NCBI RefSeq assembly: GCF_022631235.3
Contig: NZ_CP100399.2
Location: 1-35,502 of the forward strand
Direction of reading: 5' to 3'
DNA: 35,502 nt
Source of the DNA: Psychrobacter raelei
GTDB taxonomy: Bacteria; Pseudomonadota; Gammaproteobacteria; Pseudomonadales; Moraxellaceae
This document shows, one piece after another, positions 7,958-18,181 of this stretch (within the stretch, counting starts at the first letter, position 1; each line of letters opens with the position of its first letter). A model generated the notes under the pieces. That model saw only the letters and a list, made by a program, of their open reading frames with translations, had not been told where the DNA came from and searched no databases. A program made the position numbers and the translations under genes.

Positions 7958-9186
7958 GTGAGCTAAGTTATATGGAAAAGCTACTTGATGGGGTTGAGGT
8001 TGAGTGGAAGTTGCTGGAAGAGGTTGGAAAATTTCAAAGAGGTAAAAGGTTTGTAAAAAAAGATATGATTTCAGAAGGGTTTCCATGTATCCATTATGGA
8101 GAGATGTACACTCATTATGATATTTGGGCCAATACATCTAAATCGTTTGTTGATAAAGACTTAGCCTCTAAATTAAGAGTTGCGGAATGTGGCGATGTGG
8201 TGATTGTTGCAGCAGGAGAAACTATTGAGGATATTGGGAGAGGAACAGCGTGGTTGGGAGAGTCAAGTGTTGTAATTCATGATGCTTGCTTTTCATATAA
8301 AAGCCCACTAAATCCAAAGTACGTATCTTACTTCTTGAGAACTAAAATGTTTCAAGATCAGATTAAGCCATATATTTCTTCAGGAAAGATTTCGGCAATA
8401 AATGCTAAAGGTCTAGGTAAAGCAAAAATACCCATACCACCGCTCAACGTTCAAGCCGAAATCGTCCGAATTTTAGACACATTTACCGAACTTACAGCAG
8501 AACTTACAGCAGAACTTACAGCACGTCAGCAGCAGTATGCGTACTATCGTGATGAGTTACTGACGTTTGAAGAGGGTGAGGTTGAGTGGAAGGAATTAAG
8601 TGAGTTGACTCTATCAACAAGCAATATTAAATGGAGCGATACAGACTCAGTCTATCGATACATTGACCTTTCGTCTGTGAGTCGTGAAAATAACAAAATT
8701 ACTGAAACCACGGAAATAACAGCTGAAAATGCTCCAAGCAGAGCAAAAAAGTTGGTTGAAAAGGATGATGTCATTTTTGCAACAACTAGACCAACCCAGC
8801 AAAGAATCTGCTTGATTGACGATGAGTACTCCGGTGGGGTCGTTAGTACAGGATACTGCGTCTTAAGAGCGAACCCTAGTGCTGTAATTCCAAAATGGAT
8901 TTATTTTTACTTATCCTCATCTAACTTTAAAACCTATCTTGAGGATGTTCAAAGTGGATCCGCTTATCCTGCGGTTTCTGATGCCAAAGTGAAGAGCTTT
9001 AAAATCCCAATCCCGCCAATTTCTGAGCAAAAACGTATCGTCTCTATTCTCGATAAATTCGACGCCTTAACCACATCGCTGACCGAAGGCTTGCCGCGTG
9101 AAATAGAGCTACGTCAGCAGCAATATGAATATTACCGTGACCTGCTGTTAAGCTTCCCCAAGCCTGAGGTAGCATCTCATGACTGA
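7954..9186 (+). CDS. hsdS: Type I restriction-modification specificity subunit HsdS
   Basis: 410 residues in the usual duplicated layout: target domain 1 (about 1-165), central conserved helix (about 166-208), target domain 2 (about 209-370) and the closing conserved helix. Both halves start with EVEWK and end with RQQQYxYYRDxLLxF, so it is a complete two-domain subunit that should read a bipartite target. The central spacer contains [13 protein letters not shown], encoded by three exact 12-bp repeats. In the EcoR124 family the number of these 4-residue repeats sets the distance between the two half-sites. It overlaps hsdM by 4 bp and hsdR by 8 bp. The recognised DNA sequence cannot be told from the protein by eye. 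Confidence 0.93.
   Translation: MSELSYMEKLLDGVEVEWKLLEEVGKFQRGKRFVKKDMISEGFPCIHYGEMYTHYDIWANTSKSFVDKDLASKLRVAECGDVVIVAAGETIEDIGRGTAWLGESSVVIHDACFSYKSPLNPKYVSYFLRTKMFQDQIKPYISSGKISAINAKGLGKAKIPIPPLNVQAEIVRILDTFTELTAELTAELTARQQQYAYYRDELLTFEEGEVEWKELSELTLSTSNIKWSDTDSVYRYIDLSSVSRENNKITETTEITAENAPSRAKKLVEKDDVIFATTRPTQQRICLIDDEYSGGVVSTGYCVLRANPSAVIPKWIYFYLSSSNFKTYLEDVQSGSAYPAVSDAKVKSFKIPIPPISEQKRIVSILDKFDALTTSLTEGLPREIELRQQQYEYYRDLLLSFPKPEVASHD
8488..8523 (+). repeat. Three tandem 12-bp repeats in the hsdS spacer
   Basis: GAACTTACAGCA at 8488-8499, 8500-8511 and 8512-8523, all identical and in frame, encoding ELTA x3. The repeat length is a multiple of 3, so gain or loss of a unit would keep the frame while lengthening or shortening the inter-domain helix. 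Confidence 0.95.
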
Positions 9187-12100
9187 CCAAACAAAAACCA
9201 TTGCTGAATCGAATAATTTCATCGTTTTAAATAAATATACCAAGTGCGATCAGCCTGATGGGGGGTATCAGACTGAAGATGATCTAGAGCGTGAACTACT
9301 CAAAGACTTACAAAACCAGGGATATGAGTTTGTCCCTGGTTTAAACTCGCCTGAAACGATGCTCGCTAACGTACGTGTACAGCTGCAGACCTTAAATGAG
9401 GTGCAGTTTACAGATGCTGAGTGGCAGCGCTTTGTAATGGAGTATCTTGATAATCCGAGCGATAACATCACGGACAAAGCTCGAAAGATTCATGATGACC
9501 ATATCTATGACTTTACCTTTGATAATGGACACCTGCAGAACATTGCCCTGCTGGACAAAAAAAACATCCCACGTAACAAAGTACAGGTCATTAAACAGTT
9601 TGCTCAAAAAGGCACACAGGCCAATCGCTATGATGTGACTATTTTGGTCAATGGCTTGCCCTTGGTGCAAATTGAGCTTAAAAAACGTGGTATTGCCATT
9701 CGTGAAGCATTTAACCAAGTACATCGTTATAGCAAAGAGAGCTTTAACTCCGATAACTCTTTATATAAATATCTACAGCTGTTTGTGATCTCAAACGGCA
9801 CCGATACCCGCTATTTTGCCAATACCACCAAGCGCAATAAAAACAGCTTTGATTTCACCATGAACTGGGCGAGATCAGATAACACCCTAATCAAAGATCT
9901 AAAAGATTTTACCGCGACATTCTTTCAAAAAAATACCCTACTAAACGTGCTGATGCATTACACCGTCTTTGATGTGAGTAACACCTCATTAGTGATGCGT
10001 CCGTATCAGATTGCTGCTACTGAGCGCATCTTATGGAAAATAAACAGTGCTTATCAAGCCAAGAAGTGGAGCACTCTTGAGAGTGGCGGCTATATTTGGC
10101 ATACCACAGGCTCAGGTAAGACTTTAACCAGCTTTAAAGCTGCCCGCTTAGCAACTTCGCTACCTTTTATTGATAAGGTGTTTTTTGTGGTGGATCGTAA
10201 GGATCTTGATTATCAAACCATGAAAGAGTACCAGCGCTTCTCCCCTGATAGCGTTAATGGCTCCGACAGTACCGCAGGACTCAAGCGTAATCTTGAAAAA
10301 GATGATAATAAAATTGTTGTCACCACCATTCAAAAGCTAAATAACCTGATCAAAGGTGAGGCTGACTTACCCATTTATCATAAACAAGTGGTGTTTATCT
10401 TTGATGAGGCACACCGTAGCCAGTTTGGTGAAGCCCAAAAGAACTTAAAGAAGAAATTTAAAAAATACTACCAGTTTGGTTTTACAGGCACTCCTATCTT
10501 CCCAGAAAACGCCTTGGGTGCAGAGACAACTGCCAGTGTGTTTGGCCATGAACTGCATTCATACGTTATCACTGATGCCATTCGTGATGAGAAGGTGTTG
10601 AAGTTCAAGGTGGACTACAATGATGTACGCCCGCAGTTTCAAGCCATTGAAAGCGAGCAAGATGAGAAGAAACTCACAGCTGCTGAAAACAAGCAGCTAT
10701 TATTACACCCTGATCGTATTGAAGAGATCTCAAAGTACGTTTTAAAAAGCTTTAGGCAAAAAACCCATCGCTTAAAAGGAAGTGGTAAAGGTTTTAATGC
10801 CATGTTTGCTGTTAGTAGTGTGGACGCAGCAAAGGCTTACTATGAAGCCTTGAATGAGCTACAAAAGGACAGCGAGAGGCCCTTAAAGATTGCCACTATC
10901 TTTTCTTATGCAGCCAATGAAGAACAAGATGCAATCGGTGATATTGCCGACGAAGGCTTTGAGCCTACCGCCATGAATAGCAGTGCTAAAGAATTTTTAA
11001 GCCGTGCTATTAATGATTACAACGAGATGTTTAAGACCAATTACGGCGTAGACAGTAAGTCTTTTCAAAACTACTACCGTGATCTTGCAGGACGCGTTAT
11101 TAAGCAGGATGTGGACTTACTGATTGTTGTCGGTATGTTCCTCACAGGTTTTGATGCGCCAACCTTAAACACGCTCTATGTTGATAAAAACCTTCGTTAT
11201 CACGGGCTGATGCAAGCGTTCTCACGTACTAACCGCATTTATGATGCCACTAAGACCTTTGGTAATATCGTGACGTTTCGTGACTTAGAGCAAGCGACCA
11301 TTGATGCCATCACCTTGTTTGGTGATAGAAATACTAAGAACGTCGTGTTAGAAAAAAGCTATAGGGAGTATCTAGAAGGCTTTACCGATATTGCGACAGG
11401 CAAAGCACGACGTGGCTATTTGGAGGTGATTAAAGAGCTGCAGCAACGCTTTCCTAACCCTGATGAGATTGTCAAAGAGGCGGACAAAAAGGACTTTGCT
11501 AAGTTATTTGGCGAGTACTTACGTGTCGAGAACATCTTACAAAACTATGATGAGTTCGCGAGCCTAAAAGCGCTTCAAAGCATAGATAATACTGATGCTG
11601 AGGCAGTTGAGACATTCAAAGCTGAGCACTATTTGACGGATGAAGATCTTGCTGCCATGCAAAGCATCAATGTACCTGCTGAACGAGAAGTACAAGACTA
11701 TCGATCAACGTATAACGACATACGTGATTGGCTGCGCCGTGAAAAAGCAGCCAAGCATCAAAGCGAGTCCTCGCTTGACTGGGATGAAGTGGTTTTTGAG
11801 GTGGATCTTCTTAAGTCTCAAGAGATTAACCTTGATTACATCCTTGAGCTGATTTTTGAGCATAATAAGAATACCAAGGATAAGTCCGCCTTGGTCGAAG
11901 AAGTACGTCGTGTAATTAGAGCCAGCCTTGGTAATCGCGCTAAAGAAAGTCTGGTGGTAGATTTCATCAATAAAACCAACTTGGACAATATTCCTGATAA
12001 ATCTAGTATTATTGAGGCCTTCTTTAATTTTGCTCAAATAGAACAACAGCGTGAAGCTCAGGATATGATTGCTGCTGAAAACCTTAATGAAGAGGCAGCT

Positions 12101-12280
12101 AAGCGTTATATAACCGCATCTTTAAAGCGTGAGTACGCCAGTGAGAATGGTACGGAGCTAAATGAGGTCTTACCTAAGCTAAGTCCTCTTAATCCTCAGT
12201 ATCTAACTAAGAAGCAAAGTGTTTTTCAGAAGATGTCGGCTTTTGTTGAGAAGTTTAAAGGTGTTGGGGGGAGGGTGTGA
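9179..12280 (+). CDS. hsdR: Type I restriction endonuclease subunit HsdR
   Basis: 1033 residues, full length for a type IC HsdR. The N-terminal PD-(D/E)xK nuclease is visible as [21 protein letters not shown] (about 150-169). The ATP-driven translocase follows: [12 protein letters not shown] (Walker A, about 307-318), [10 protein letters not shown] (Walker B/DEAH, about 407) and FTGTP. The C-terminal helical part anchors to HsdM. It cleaves unmodified DNA after translocation. Its ATG lies inside the end of hsdS (8-bp overlap), so expression follows HsdS. No frameshift or missing motif is seen, so the system looks intact. The 3' end is followed within about 55 bp by IS debris, so the right border of the RM operon coincides with a mobile-element scar. 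Confidence 0.95.
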   Translation: MTDQTKTIAESNNFIVLNKYTKCDQPDGGYQTEDDLERELLKDLQNQGYEFVPGLNSPETMLANVRVQLQTLNEVQFTDAEWQRFVMEYLDNPSDNITDKARKIHDDHIYDFTFDNGHLQNIALLDKKNIPRNKVQVIKQFAQKGTQANRYDVTILVNGLPLVQIELKKRGIAIREAFNQVHRYSKESFNSDNSLYKYLQLFVISNGTDTRYFANTTKRNKNSFDFTMNWARSDNTLIKDLKDFTATFFQKNTLLNVLMHYTVFDVSNTSLVMRPYQIAATERILWKINSAYQAKKWSTLESGGYIWHTTGSGKTLTSFKAARLATSLPFIDKVFFVVDRKDLDYQTMKEYQRFSPDSVNGSDSTAGLKRNLEKDDNKIVVTTIQKLNNLIKGEADLPIYHKQVVFIFDEAHRSQFGEAQKNLKKKFKKYYQFGFTGTPIFPENALGAETTASVFGHELHSYVITDAIRDEKVLKFKVDYNDVRPQFQAIESEQDEKKLTAAENKQLLLHPDRIEEISKYVLKSFRQKTHRLKGSGKGFNAMFAVSSVDAAKAYYEALNELQKDSERPLKIATIFSYAANEEQDAIGDIADEGFEPTAMNSSAKEFLSRAINDYNEMFKTNYGVDSKSFQNYYRDLAGRVIKQDVDLLIVVGMFLTGFDAPTLNTLYVDKNLRYHGLMQAFSRTNRIYDATKTFGNIVTFRDLEQATIDAITLFGDRNTKNVVLEKSYREYLEGFTDIATGKARRGYLEVIKELQQRFPNPDEIVKEADKKDFAKLFGEYLRVENILQNYDEFASLKALQSIDNTDAEAVETFKAEHYLTDEDLAAMQSINVPAEREVQDYRSTYNDIRDWLRREKAAKHQSESSLDWDEVVFEVDLLKSQEINLDYILELIFEHNKNTKDKSALVEEVRRVIRASLGNRAKESLVVDFINKTNLDNIPDKSSIIEAFFNFAQIEQQREAQDMIAAENLNEEAAKRYITASLKREYASENGTELNEVLPKLSPLNPQYLTKKQSVFQKMSAFVEKFKGVGGRV

Positions 12281-12335
12281 TTTGATGAGGCTGGGTGCTC
12301 TAAATGCTACACAACTAAAATACCCAAGTTAAACT

Positions 12336-12566
12336 GCACGGGTTTGATGGCAGAGGTCAATGAGCTGGTATATCATCAAGACTATAAAACAAGGTTCACA
12401 GCCATCAATGATATTATCAGTTATATCGAGCTGTACTACAATCAGACGAGGATTCAAAAGGGTTTGGGCTATCAATCGCCAAGACAGGTGTGGTTTGATT
12501 ATTATCGTCAAGCTGCGTAATTAAAATCTCCCAAGTTTATGTATACGGATTTGACGGCAGGGGTCA
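12336..12566 (+). mobile_element. IS3-family debris: a right end followed by a truncated copy with its own right end
   Basis: GGTTTGATGGCAGAGGTCA (end at 12359) and GGATTTGACGGCAGGGGTCA (end at 12566) are related IS ends in the same orientation. Between them is the last ~52 codons of an orfB. Two right ends in tandem cannot be one element, so this is the scar of at least two insertions with deletion of the rest. Confidence 0.7.
12362..12520 (+). pseudogene. C-terminal fragment of IS3-family transposase OrfB
   Basis: The reading frame ELVYHQDYKTRFTAINDI.. ending in LYYNQTRIQKGLGYQSPRQV..YYRQAA and a stop is the typical tail of IS150-like IS3-family OrfB (the YxxxYNxxRxxxxLgyxSPxxf region). 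The catalytic D and D residues are absent; only the end remains, so it cannot be active. It lies between hsdR and lnt. Confidence 0.85.
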
Positions 12567-12660
12567 ATAGTTTAAAACTTTTATATTTACGTGAGTTAGG
12601 ACGTTACCTAGAAAAAATAAAAAACTTACACTGATTAAATTATTATGATTAAGTTTACTA

Positions 12661-14229
12661 TTACCCTCGTCTTCTAAGTGTGGTTAGACCTTTGCCAAAA
12701 TAGCTTAGTAGTAATAACAAGGTTATTATTATCAAGATAGGATAATTTCCCATAAGCATAAAGGGCGTGTTACCAACCCGTGCCTGTATCTCACCACGTA
12801 GTACAGTACGCTCAAACTGCGGTGCGCGTTTTACAATACGACCTTTATGGTTAATGATAGCGGTAACACCAGTATTGGTCGCTCGAATAAACCAGCGCCC
12901 GTTCTCAAGCGCGCGCATTTGTACCATTTGCAAATGTTGCAATGGTCCTGCTGAAGTGCCAAACCAGGCATCGTTAGAGACGGTCAACAAAAATTCAGTA
13001 TCGATGGCATTTTTACGCGTGGTATCTGGATAAGCTACCTCATAACAGATAGCCGTCCCTATATTGTGTCCACGCACCTTTAGAGGTGACTGCTGATCAC
13101 TACCACGACTATAGCTCTTAATATCCTGACTACCGGCCAAACTTGGGAAAATATCGAGCACGCCTTCAAATGGAATATACTCTCCAAAAGGCACTAGACG
13201 CTGCTTCTTGTATAGGCCTTCCGCTTCTACACCTCGAGCAATCACGCTATTGTAAAATGGGGGATACTTATCCGTACTGGCATTGAATGCCGCTTTATCC
13301 TTATAAGGGATACCAGTTATCCATGTCGTATTGGTCGCATTAGCCATTTCTATCATTTCACTAATAAAGCCCGCAGCCTCATCCTGAAACATAGGAATAG
13401 ATGATTCAGGCCACACCACAACATCACGTCCCCACTCAGTGCGTGTTAACTTCGCATAAATCTTTAGCGTTTCTACTTGATACTTAGTCAGCCACTTTAT
13501 ATCTTGTGAAATATTACCTTGAATCAATGACACTGACAGATCAGGTGTGCCCTTAGGTTTTGTCCATTGCGGATTGACCAGCCATAATGATGTGCTAATG
13601 GCTAATAACAGTACAGAAACGATGGCATAACTACTGCGCCGAAGCAGTAGCTCTACTAAACTTGCAGCCAATAGTATGGCAACAAAAGAGACGGAAAAAA
13701 CACCAGCAACGGGTGCTAAGGACGATAACCAATACTCTTCAGTAAATGCATAACCAACAAACAGCCACGGAAAGCCTGTGAATAACCAAGTTTTTAACCA
13801 TTCTTGTAGCACCCAAAGAGCAGCAAATGAAAAGGGTTGTTTGCCTACCATACGGTTAAAGACTAGTGCTAACAATCCATGAAATAGTCCCATACCGAGA
13901 CCCATCAATGCAATCATAATCAATGCGAGCCACGTTGGTGTATCGCTATAATCATGGATAGCAGTATAGAGCCAAAAGCCGCCGACGCACCATAGCCCCA
14001 TACCGTAAGCTTCACCGATAATAAAAGCGCGACGACCACTCATACTTGTCACCAACAGCGCATATAAAATCGCTGGTGATACTATTGCTAGCGGCCAAAA
14101 CCCATAAGGCGCTAGCGAAAATAAAAAAATAGCTCCTGCAAGCCATGCTACTACTAGCGTAAGCGATAGCGGTAATTGATTTAAGTGAGTACTCAAACGC
14201 TTTTGTAGATTAATAGTAGACAGGCGCAT
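12661..14229 (-). CDS. lnt: Apolipoprotein N-acyltransferase Lnt
   Basis: 522 residues, full length. The N-terminal half has six or more membrane helices. The periplasmic nitrilase-like domain carries WPESSIP (catalytic Glu, about residue 275), KKQRLVPFGEYIP (Lys, about 340) and AICYEVAYP (Cys, about 394). One more helix near the C terminus precedes LTTLRRRG. It adds the third acyl chain to lipoproteins in the inner membrane. This is normally a single chromosomal gene, so its presence on a plasmid is odd. Two lipoproteins with lipoboxes are also encoded here (14469 and 29753). The gene is alone in orientation and begins just beyond the IS scar, which suggests capture from a chromosome. No clear Shine-Dalgarno is seen at ATG 14229; the reading frame and family start agree. 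Confidence 0.93.
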   Translation of the reverse strand: MRLSTINLQKRLSTHLNQLPLSLTLVVAWLAGAIFLFSLAPYGFWPLAIVSPAILYALLVTSMSGRRAFIIGEAYGMGLWCVGGFWLYTAIHDYSDTPTWLALIMIALMGLGMGLFHGLLALVFNRMVGKQPFSFAALWVLQEWLKTWLFTGFPWLFVGYAFTEEYWLSSLAPVAGVFSVSFVAILLAASLVELLLRRSSYAIVSVLLLAISTSLWLVNPQWTKPKGTPDLSVSLIQGNISQDIKWLTKYQVETLKIYAKLTRTEWGRDVVVWPESSIPMFQDEAAGFISEMIEMANATNTTWITGIPYKDKAAFNASTDKYPPFYNSVIARGVEAEGLYKKQRLVPFGEYIPFEGVLDIFPSLAGSQDIKSYSRGSDQQSPLKVRGHNIGTAICYEVAYPDTTRKNAIDTEFLLTVSNDAWFGTSAGPLQHLQMVQMRALENGRWFIRATNTGVTAIINHKGRIVKRAPQFERTVLRGEIQARVGNTPFMLMGNYPILIIITLLLLLSYFGKGLTTLRRRG

Positions 14230-14468
14230 CGCAAATTATCCAAAATTATGAGCCTTGAATTTTTAATCAAAATCCAAAACTTAGATAGAGCCGTTAATAC
14301 TACAGGCAGTATTTTAAAATAAAAACTGCTTATGATACCAGCCTGCACTGCTCAATGGATGAATTTACGTACTCCGTTTAATGGGTTATTATGCTACATT
14401 ACCAAACGATATGAAGTGTTACTTGATCTTCTATAGCTCACAATATCTACAGTACATGAGAAAGCACT

Positions 14469-15113
14469 ATGCCCCCCTTAAAAATAAAATCCAGTCTTAT
14501 ATGCAATCGTTATCTGTCTAAGGGGTTGCGTAGTACGTTATTATTACTGGCTGCCTCATCACTATTTGCTTGTAGCCAACCGAGTAGTGGCGTATCTGAT
14601 GCAAGCACAACATCGGCATCAACTGAAGATGTTTTGGCTGTTCCAAAGACAGCTGAACCAAACGTTATAAATAATTCTATGATGACATCAGTAAGTAAAC
14701 CAGACTTACTAAAAAACGTATCAGCCACTGTCTATAAAGATGCCAATTGCGGCTGCTGTAAAGAATGGATAAGTCATGCAGAAGATAATGGTCTAAGTGC
14801 AACCGCGCAAGATGTTGCGGACTTAGCCGTATTTAAAGAGCGCTACAGCGTTCCAAATGAAATGCGTTCTTGCCATACTGTAGTCACTACGGATGGTTAC
14901 GTCTTTGAAGGTCATGTACCCGCTAAATATATGGCGCAGTTTTTAGAAAATCCGCCAGTACAAGCTATGGGTCTTGCCGTACCTGGCATGCCTATTGGTA
15001 GCCCAGGTATGGAGTATCAAAATAAATTCATGCCCTATCAGGTTATGCAGCTCAATAAAGACGGGACAACCCAAGTTTATGCTGATATTGAATCGGTAGA
15101 GCAGCAATTATAG
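14469..15113 (+). CDS. DUF411 domain lipoprotein (metal-binding-like)
   Basis: 214 residues. The signal sequence ends in a lipobox-like LLAASSLFACS, so Cys35 is the probable lipid anchor. A low-complexity Ser/Thr/Ala linker follows, then DUF411: VYKDANCGCCKEWISHAEDN with the CxCC cluster, later MRSCHTVV and GYVFEGHVPAKYM. DUF411 proteins often occur near copper or other metal resistance genes, and the conserved Cys/His set suggests metal binding; no enzyme activity is known to me. The gene is divergent from lnt across a 239-bp gap and lies upstream of metal exporter genes (czcD, cadA). The start is the first ATG, with a weak GAGAAAG upstream. Confidence 0.85.
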   Translation: MPPLKIKSSLICNRYLSKGLRSTLLLLAASSLFACSQPSSGVSDASTTSASTEDVLAVPKTAEPNVINNSMMTSVSKPDLLKNVSATVYKDANCGCCKEWISHAEDNGLSATAQDVADLAVFKERYSVPNEMRSCHTVVTTDGYVFEGHVPAKYMAQFLENPPVQAMGLAVPGMPIGSPGMEYQNKFMPYQVMQLNKDGTTQVYADIESVEQQL

Positions 15114-15449
15114 TGTGTTAGCAGTTAAGAATACTTTGATTATAGTGTTAGCGTTAAAAGTAAATGAGGTAGGTATAAGACTGTTCTATTGCTTATAAAA
15201 TGATTCTTCATCAAAAAATTCATTAGCTATTGCGACTTTAAAATTAAAAATAACTTTGAATTTGTAACTTTTGATGACAATGTAAGCGAATTTATCGGTT
15301 ATTAACCCTTAAAATAGATAAATGACTAAGGGTTAATACAAGAATATACAGGATGTATCGAAACAATTACGTAATATTACATAAGCTAGTAGGGAATTAG
15401 CATCTATATTAATATTATAAATTATTATATTATCTTAATAATTAGTTAG

Positions 15450-15463
15450 ACCCTATATAGGGT
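15450..15463. promoter_or_regulatory. Perfect 14-bp palindrome, possible operator
   Basis: ACCCTATATAGGGT reads the same on both strands. It stands alone in AT-rich DNA just before a strong terminator. It could bind a dimeric regulator, but none is identified. Confidence 0.35.
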
Positions 15464-15481
15464 AATTACTTCATCCAATAG

Positions 15482-15536
15482 AAAAACGTCTGAGGGTTAA
15501 ATCTAAATTATAGATTTAACCCTCAGACGTTTTTTT
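15482..15536. terminator. Strong bidirectional terminator hairpin
   Basis: Arms AAAAACGTCTGAGGG..ATCTA and its complement to CAGACGTTTTTTT pair over about 24 bp with a short AT loop. A-run on one side and T-run on the other mean it can stop transcription in both directions. Confidence 0.85.
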
Positions 15537-15909
15537 GCTTATAAAACAGTAGAAATTGTGGTCAATCTAGTCAGCTATATTCTGTACATGTTACACAAAC
15601 TTACATTGTAAAATGTGGGATATTAGCAATTTTTTCGACATCAAAAAAGTATTTTTGGGGTTTTTAAGGGGAATGACAGGCTAAACAGCCTATGCTAAAG
15701 TCGGCTTTGTGTTTTGGTCAGCAGCTTGATTTGTAACAGCTTCGTAAGACTTCAATGAGCTGTGATCGCCAATAATCATTTTTTATATGAATAATATGCA
15801 GCAGAAGTATCAGTCACTATGACATATATATACTTGAGTTATTGAGATTTAATTGACTGCGCTGTTGTTGATAACAGACGATTTTGAATTAACCGTAGGT
15901 ATTAGATTT

Positions 15910-16632
15910 ATGAAACAGGCTTTATTGATTTTGTCAGTACTGGGTATGGGCATAGCACAAACGAGTGGTGCTGCTATCACAATCTCTCAAACAAATAATA
16001 CCATCACCAATACTTCTGTGGCATCAAACTACGGTTCATCAAAAAACATCTATAGCACCAAAAGTGGTGCTTATGTTTCTAATAATGATGAAATTAGTCA
16101 AGCAATTAGCAACCTAAGTGCGCAGGCCAAGCAAAAAGAGAATCAGCTTTCATCATTAAACAGCCGCTTATACGCTGAAAAACAACAGCAGCAAGTCAAT
16201 AAGGTTCCTGACAGCAATTCAGCCCCCGCTATCGCTGCTGCTCGCGCCTCAAAAGTGGCTTTATCTGGCAGCTCTGGATATTGTGCCCGTTACGTACGTA
16301 AAGCACTACAATCAGCTGGTTATGAGTTCACTCCAAATCCTTCAGCCTATCAGTACGCTACTCGTGGCACACTTGAGAAAGCAGGTTTCAGCAAAATCAG
16401 CAATGATATGCCAACCCAAGTAGGTGATGTTATTGTCTATGATCGCTCATCAAAGCGTCCACATGGCCATATTCAAATTTTCGATGGTACAAATTGGATT
16501 TCTGACTTCCGTCAGAACAGCATCAGCCCATACAGTGGTGTCTATGCTTATACGACATGGCGCGATTCAAAATACGTGGATGACGCATCCGCATCAGATC
16601 GTAATATCTACCTTGCTATGAATGATAAATAA
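15910..16632 (+). CDS. Secreted CHAP-domain protein (putative peptidoglycan amidase)
   Basis: 240 residues. A signal peptide (MKQALLILSVLGMGIAQTSGA) is followed by an Asn/Ser/Thr-rich part and a helix (ISNLSAQAKQKENQLSSLNS) typical of cell-wall proteins. The CHAP-like C-terminal domain has a nucleophile in SSGYCARYVRKAL (Cys about 124) and a histidine in RPHGHIQIFDG (about 184), giving a Cys/His pair for amidase or endopeptidase action on peptidoglycan. ATG 15910 is chosen because it begins the signal peptide; an upstream TTG would add 19 non-signal residues. It is convergent with czcD. A chromosomal origin is likely; the substrate is not known. Confidence 0.8.
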   Translation: MKQALLILSVLGMGIAQTSGAAITISQTNNTITNTSVASNYGSSKNIYSTKSGAYVSNNDEISQAISNLSAQAKQKENQLSSLNSRLYAEKQQQQVNKVPDSNSAPAIAAARASKVALSGSSGYCARYVRKALQSAGYEFTPNPSAYQYATRGTLEKAGFSKISNDMPTQVGDVIVYDRSSKRPHGHIQIFDGTNWISDFRQNSISPYSGVYAYTTWRDSKYVDDASASDRNIYLAMNDK

Positions 16633-16681
16633 GACTTTCTAAGTCAGCACAACATAGTTGTTATTTCCTCCAACCCAGTAA

Positions 16682-16741
16682 GGCGTGTTGAACATTCACA
16701 AATAGTCTCTGTCAGTGCCATGGTTGAAGGTTCAACACGCC
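16682..16741. mobile_element. 60-bp MITE-like remnant with IS5-type ends
   Basis: The left end GGCGTGTTGAACATTCA (16682-16698) is identical to the left end of the IS5-family element at 18182. The right end, read inward, is GGCGTGTTGAACCTTCAACC. The ~25 bp between encode nothing. Flanks are GTAA and CTAG, so no clean duplication. The hairpin it forms lies between two convergent genes and could also act as a weak terminator. Confidence 0.65.
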
Positions 16742-16748
16742 CTAGTGA

Positions 16749-17930
16749 CTAGTGACTGTGCCTGATATGGTTATTCGCAGAGCTTTGCTGCTCTGATATG
16801 TCGCAGACCAATGCATCGCTATGGGCGCTGGTCTGCGGGTGTGACAAGCTTTCAACCTGAATGGTGGCGTGATGAATACCAAGCGCAAGCAACCCTTGCT
16901 CAAGATTGGCAATCAATACGCTGGCATCCGAGATTCTCATATCCCCATCGACCATCACATGGCAAGATAGCGCATTTAGCCCGCTGGTGATGCTCCAAAT
17001 ATGCAGGTCGTGGACTTGTTTTACTTGTGGATGGGCAAGCAGCTTGTCTTCCACATCTACCAGCGATATCCCTTCTGGCGTGCCCTCCATCAAGACATGT
17101 ACCGAATCACGTACAACGCGGTAACCACTTACTAAGATAAGTACCGCGACGATCACCGACGCTGCGGCATCGGCCCAAACCCAGCCAAACCCCATCATCA
17201 GTAAAGCGGCGATGATCGCGGCGACAGAGCCCATCAAATCACTTAATACATGCAAGTAAGCGCTTTGCATATTGAGGTTGACAGGCTCTTTGGAATCATT
17301 GCTTTTATTTGCTTTTTCTTTATTTACTTTGTCTGCATTTGCTCCATGGCTGTGGGTGTGTCCATCGCTGCCGCTACTACCACGATGCATCAGCCAAGCG
17401 ACCAAGATATTAACCAGCATACCGATGGTGGCGACGATTAGCATACCTTGGGTAGCAATCTCAGGCGGTGAGTTAAGGCGTTTGATCGCTTCATAAAAAA
17501 TCATCAAGGCGATAATTACTAGCGTCGCACCATTGACGGTGGCCACGATAATCTCAAAGCGTTTATAGCCAAAGGTCTTTTGATGGGTGGCGGCTTTTTC
17601 GCCGATTTTAAATGCCATCAACGTCGCACCAAGGGCGATGGCGTCGCTGAGCATGTGTCCTGCATCAGAGAGTAACGCCAAGCTGCCTGTCAGTAAGCCA
17701 CCAATCGCCTCGATAAACATATAGCCTGTGATGATCACAAAGCTAATCAGTAACGTACGCTGATAGCCTTTGGTATCTCTTGGTGCGGTGTTTTGCTCTA
17801 GGTGAGTGTCATGATCATGAGCGTCTTGATTGCCAGCAGTATAGTTACTATCGTTGTTTTTATAGACATCAATAGGCTCACTTGGAGGCAAATGCTTATT
17901 TTGCTTATGACTGGCATCTTCTTGACTCAT
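16749..17930 (-). CDS. czcD: Cation diffusion facilitator exporter (CzcD/ZitB type)
   Basis: 393 residues, six membrane helices. The metal sites typical of CDF proteins are visible: LSDAGHMLSDA in helix 2 and HVLSDLMGS in helix 5, a His-rich loop (SDGHTHSHGA) between helices 4 and 5, and a C-terminal cytoplasmic domain with HDLHIWSI. The C terminus is again His-rich. It exports Zn, Co or Cd across the inner membrane in exchange for protons. The ATG at 17930 is chosen; a TTG four codons upstream (17942) is possible. It is flanked by an IS5-type remnant downstream and a complete IS5-family element upstream. A metal-responsive promoter is not evident. Gene name by family, not proven. Confidence 0.88.
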   Translation of the reverse strand: MSQEDASHKQNKHLPPSEPIDVYKNNDSNYTAGNQDAHDHDTHLEQNTAPRDTKGYQRTLLISFVIITGYMFIEAIGGLLTGSLALLSDAGHMLSDAIALGATLMAFKIGEKAATHQKTFGYKRFEIIVATVNGATLVIIALMIFYEAIKRLNSPPEIATQGMLIVATIGMLVNILVAWLMHRGSSGSDGHTHSHGANADKVNKEKANKSNDSKEPVNLNMQSAYLHVLSDLMGSVAAIIAALLMMGFGWVWADAAASVIVAVLILVSGYRVVRDSVHVLMEGTPEGISLVDVEDKLLAHPQVKQVHDLHIWSITSGLNALSCHVMVDGDMRISDASVLIANLEQGLLALGIHHATIQVESLSHPQTSAHSDALVCDISEQQSSANNHIRHSH

Positions 17931-18181
17931 AACGTTACTCAAATTTATTAAGACTTATGGTAAATAACTTCAAGGATTAATGATAAATCTAACATAGTCG
18001 AGTATTAGAAGCTGTAACGACGAGGTAAAAATGCAGCCAGTAAGCTATAGTCGATTCACTGCAAAAATGACATCGTGCTACTGGTATAAATTTTCCTTGC
18101 ATGCTGTTATTACAGAGGCTGCGCAACATTCATTCCAGTAGCACTCTTCAATTTATCACCATGTTATTTTGAACTGACTAG

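Larger units (their letters stand above)
15114..15909. other. Long non-coding stretch with several palindromes
   Basis: About 800 bp with no credible gene. It holds three strong symmetric elements: an 11-bp-arm inverted repeat ATTAACCCTTA/TAAGGGTTAAT (15301-15311, 15327-15337), the perfect palindrome ACCCTATATAGGGT (15450-15463) and the long terminator at 15482-15536. The rest is AT-rich. The last ~200 bp should contain the promoter of the CHAP gene, but I cannot place -35/-10 boxes with confidence. Confidence 0.6.

Noticed and set aside
12329..12511. 60-codon frame antisense to the IS3 orfB remnant
   Set aside because: It is the complement of a recognisable transposase fragment.
12541..12660. 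Second Xer-like site (ATTATGATTAAG) before lnt
   Set aside because: The right arm matches only partly and there is no left arm at the proper distance.
18178..18181. Alternative 2- or 3-bp target duplication for the IS5-family element
   Set aside because: CTAG on both sides is the simplest reading, although its palindromic form leaves the exact element ends uncertain by 1-2 bp.
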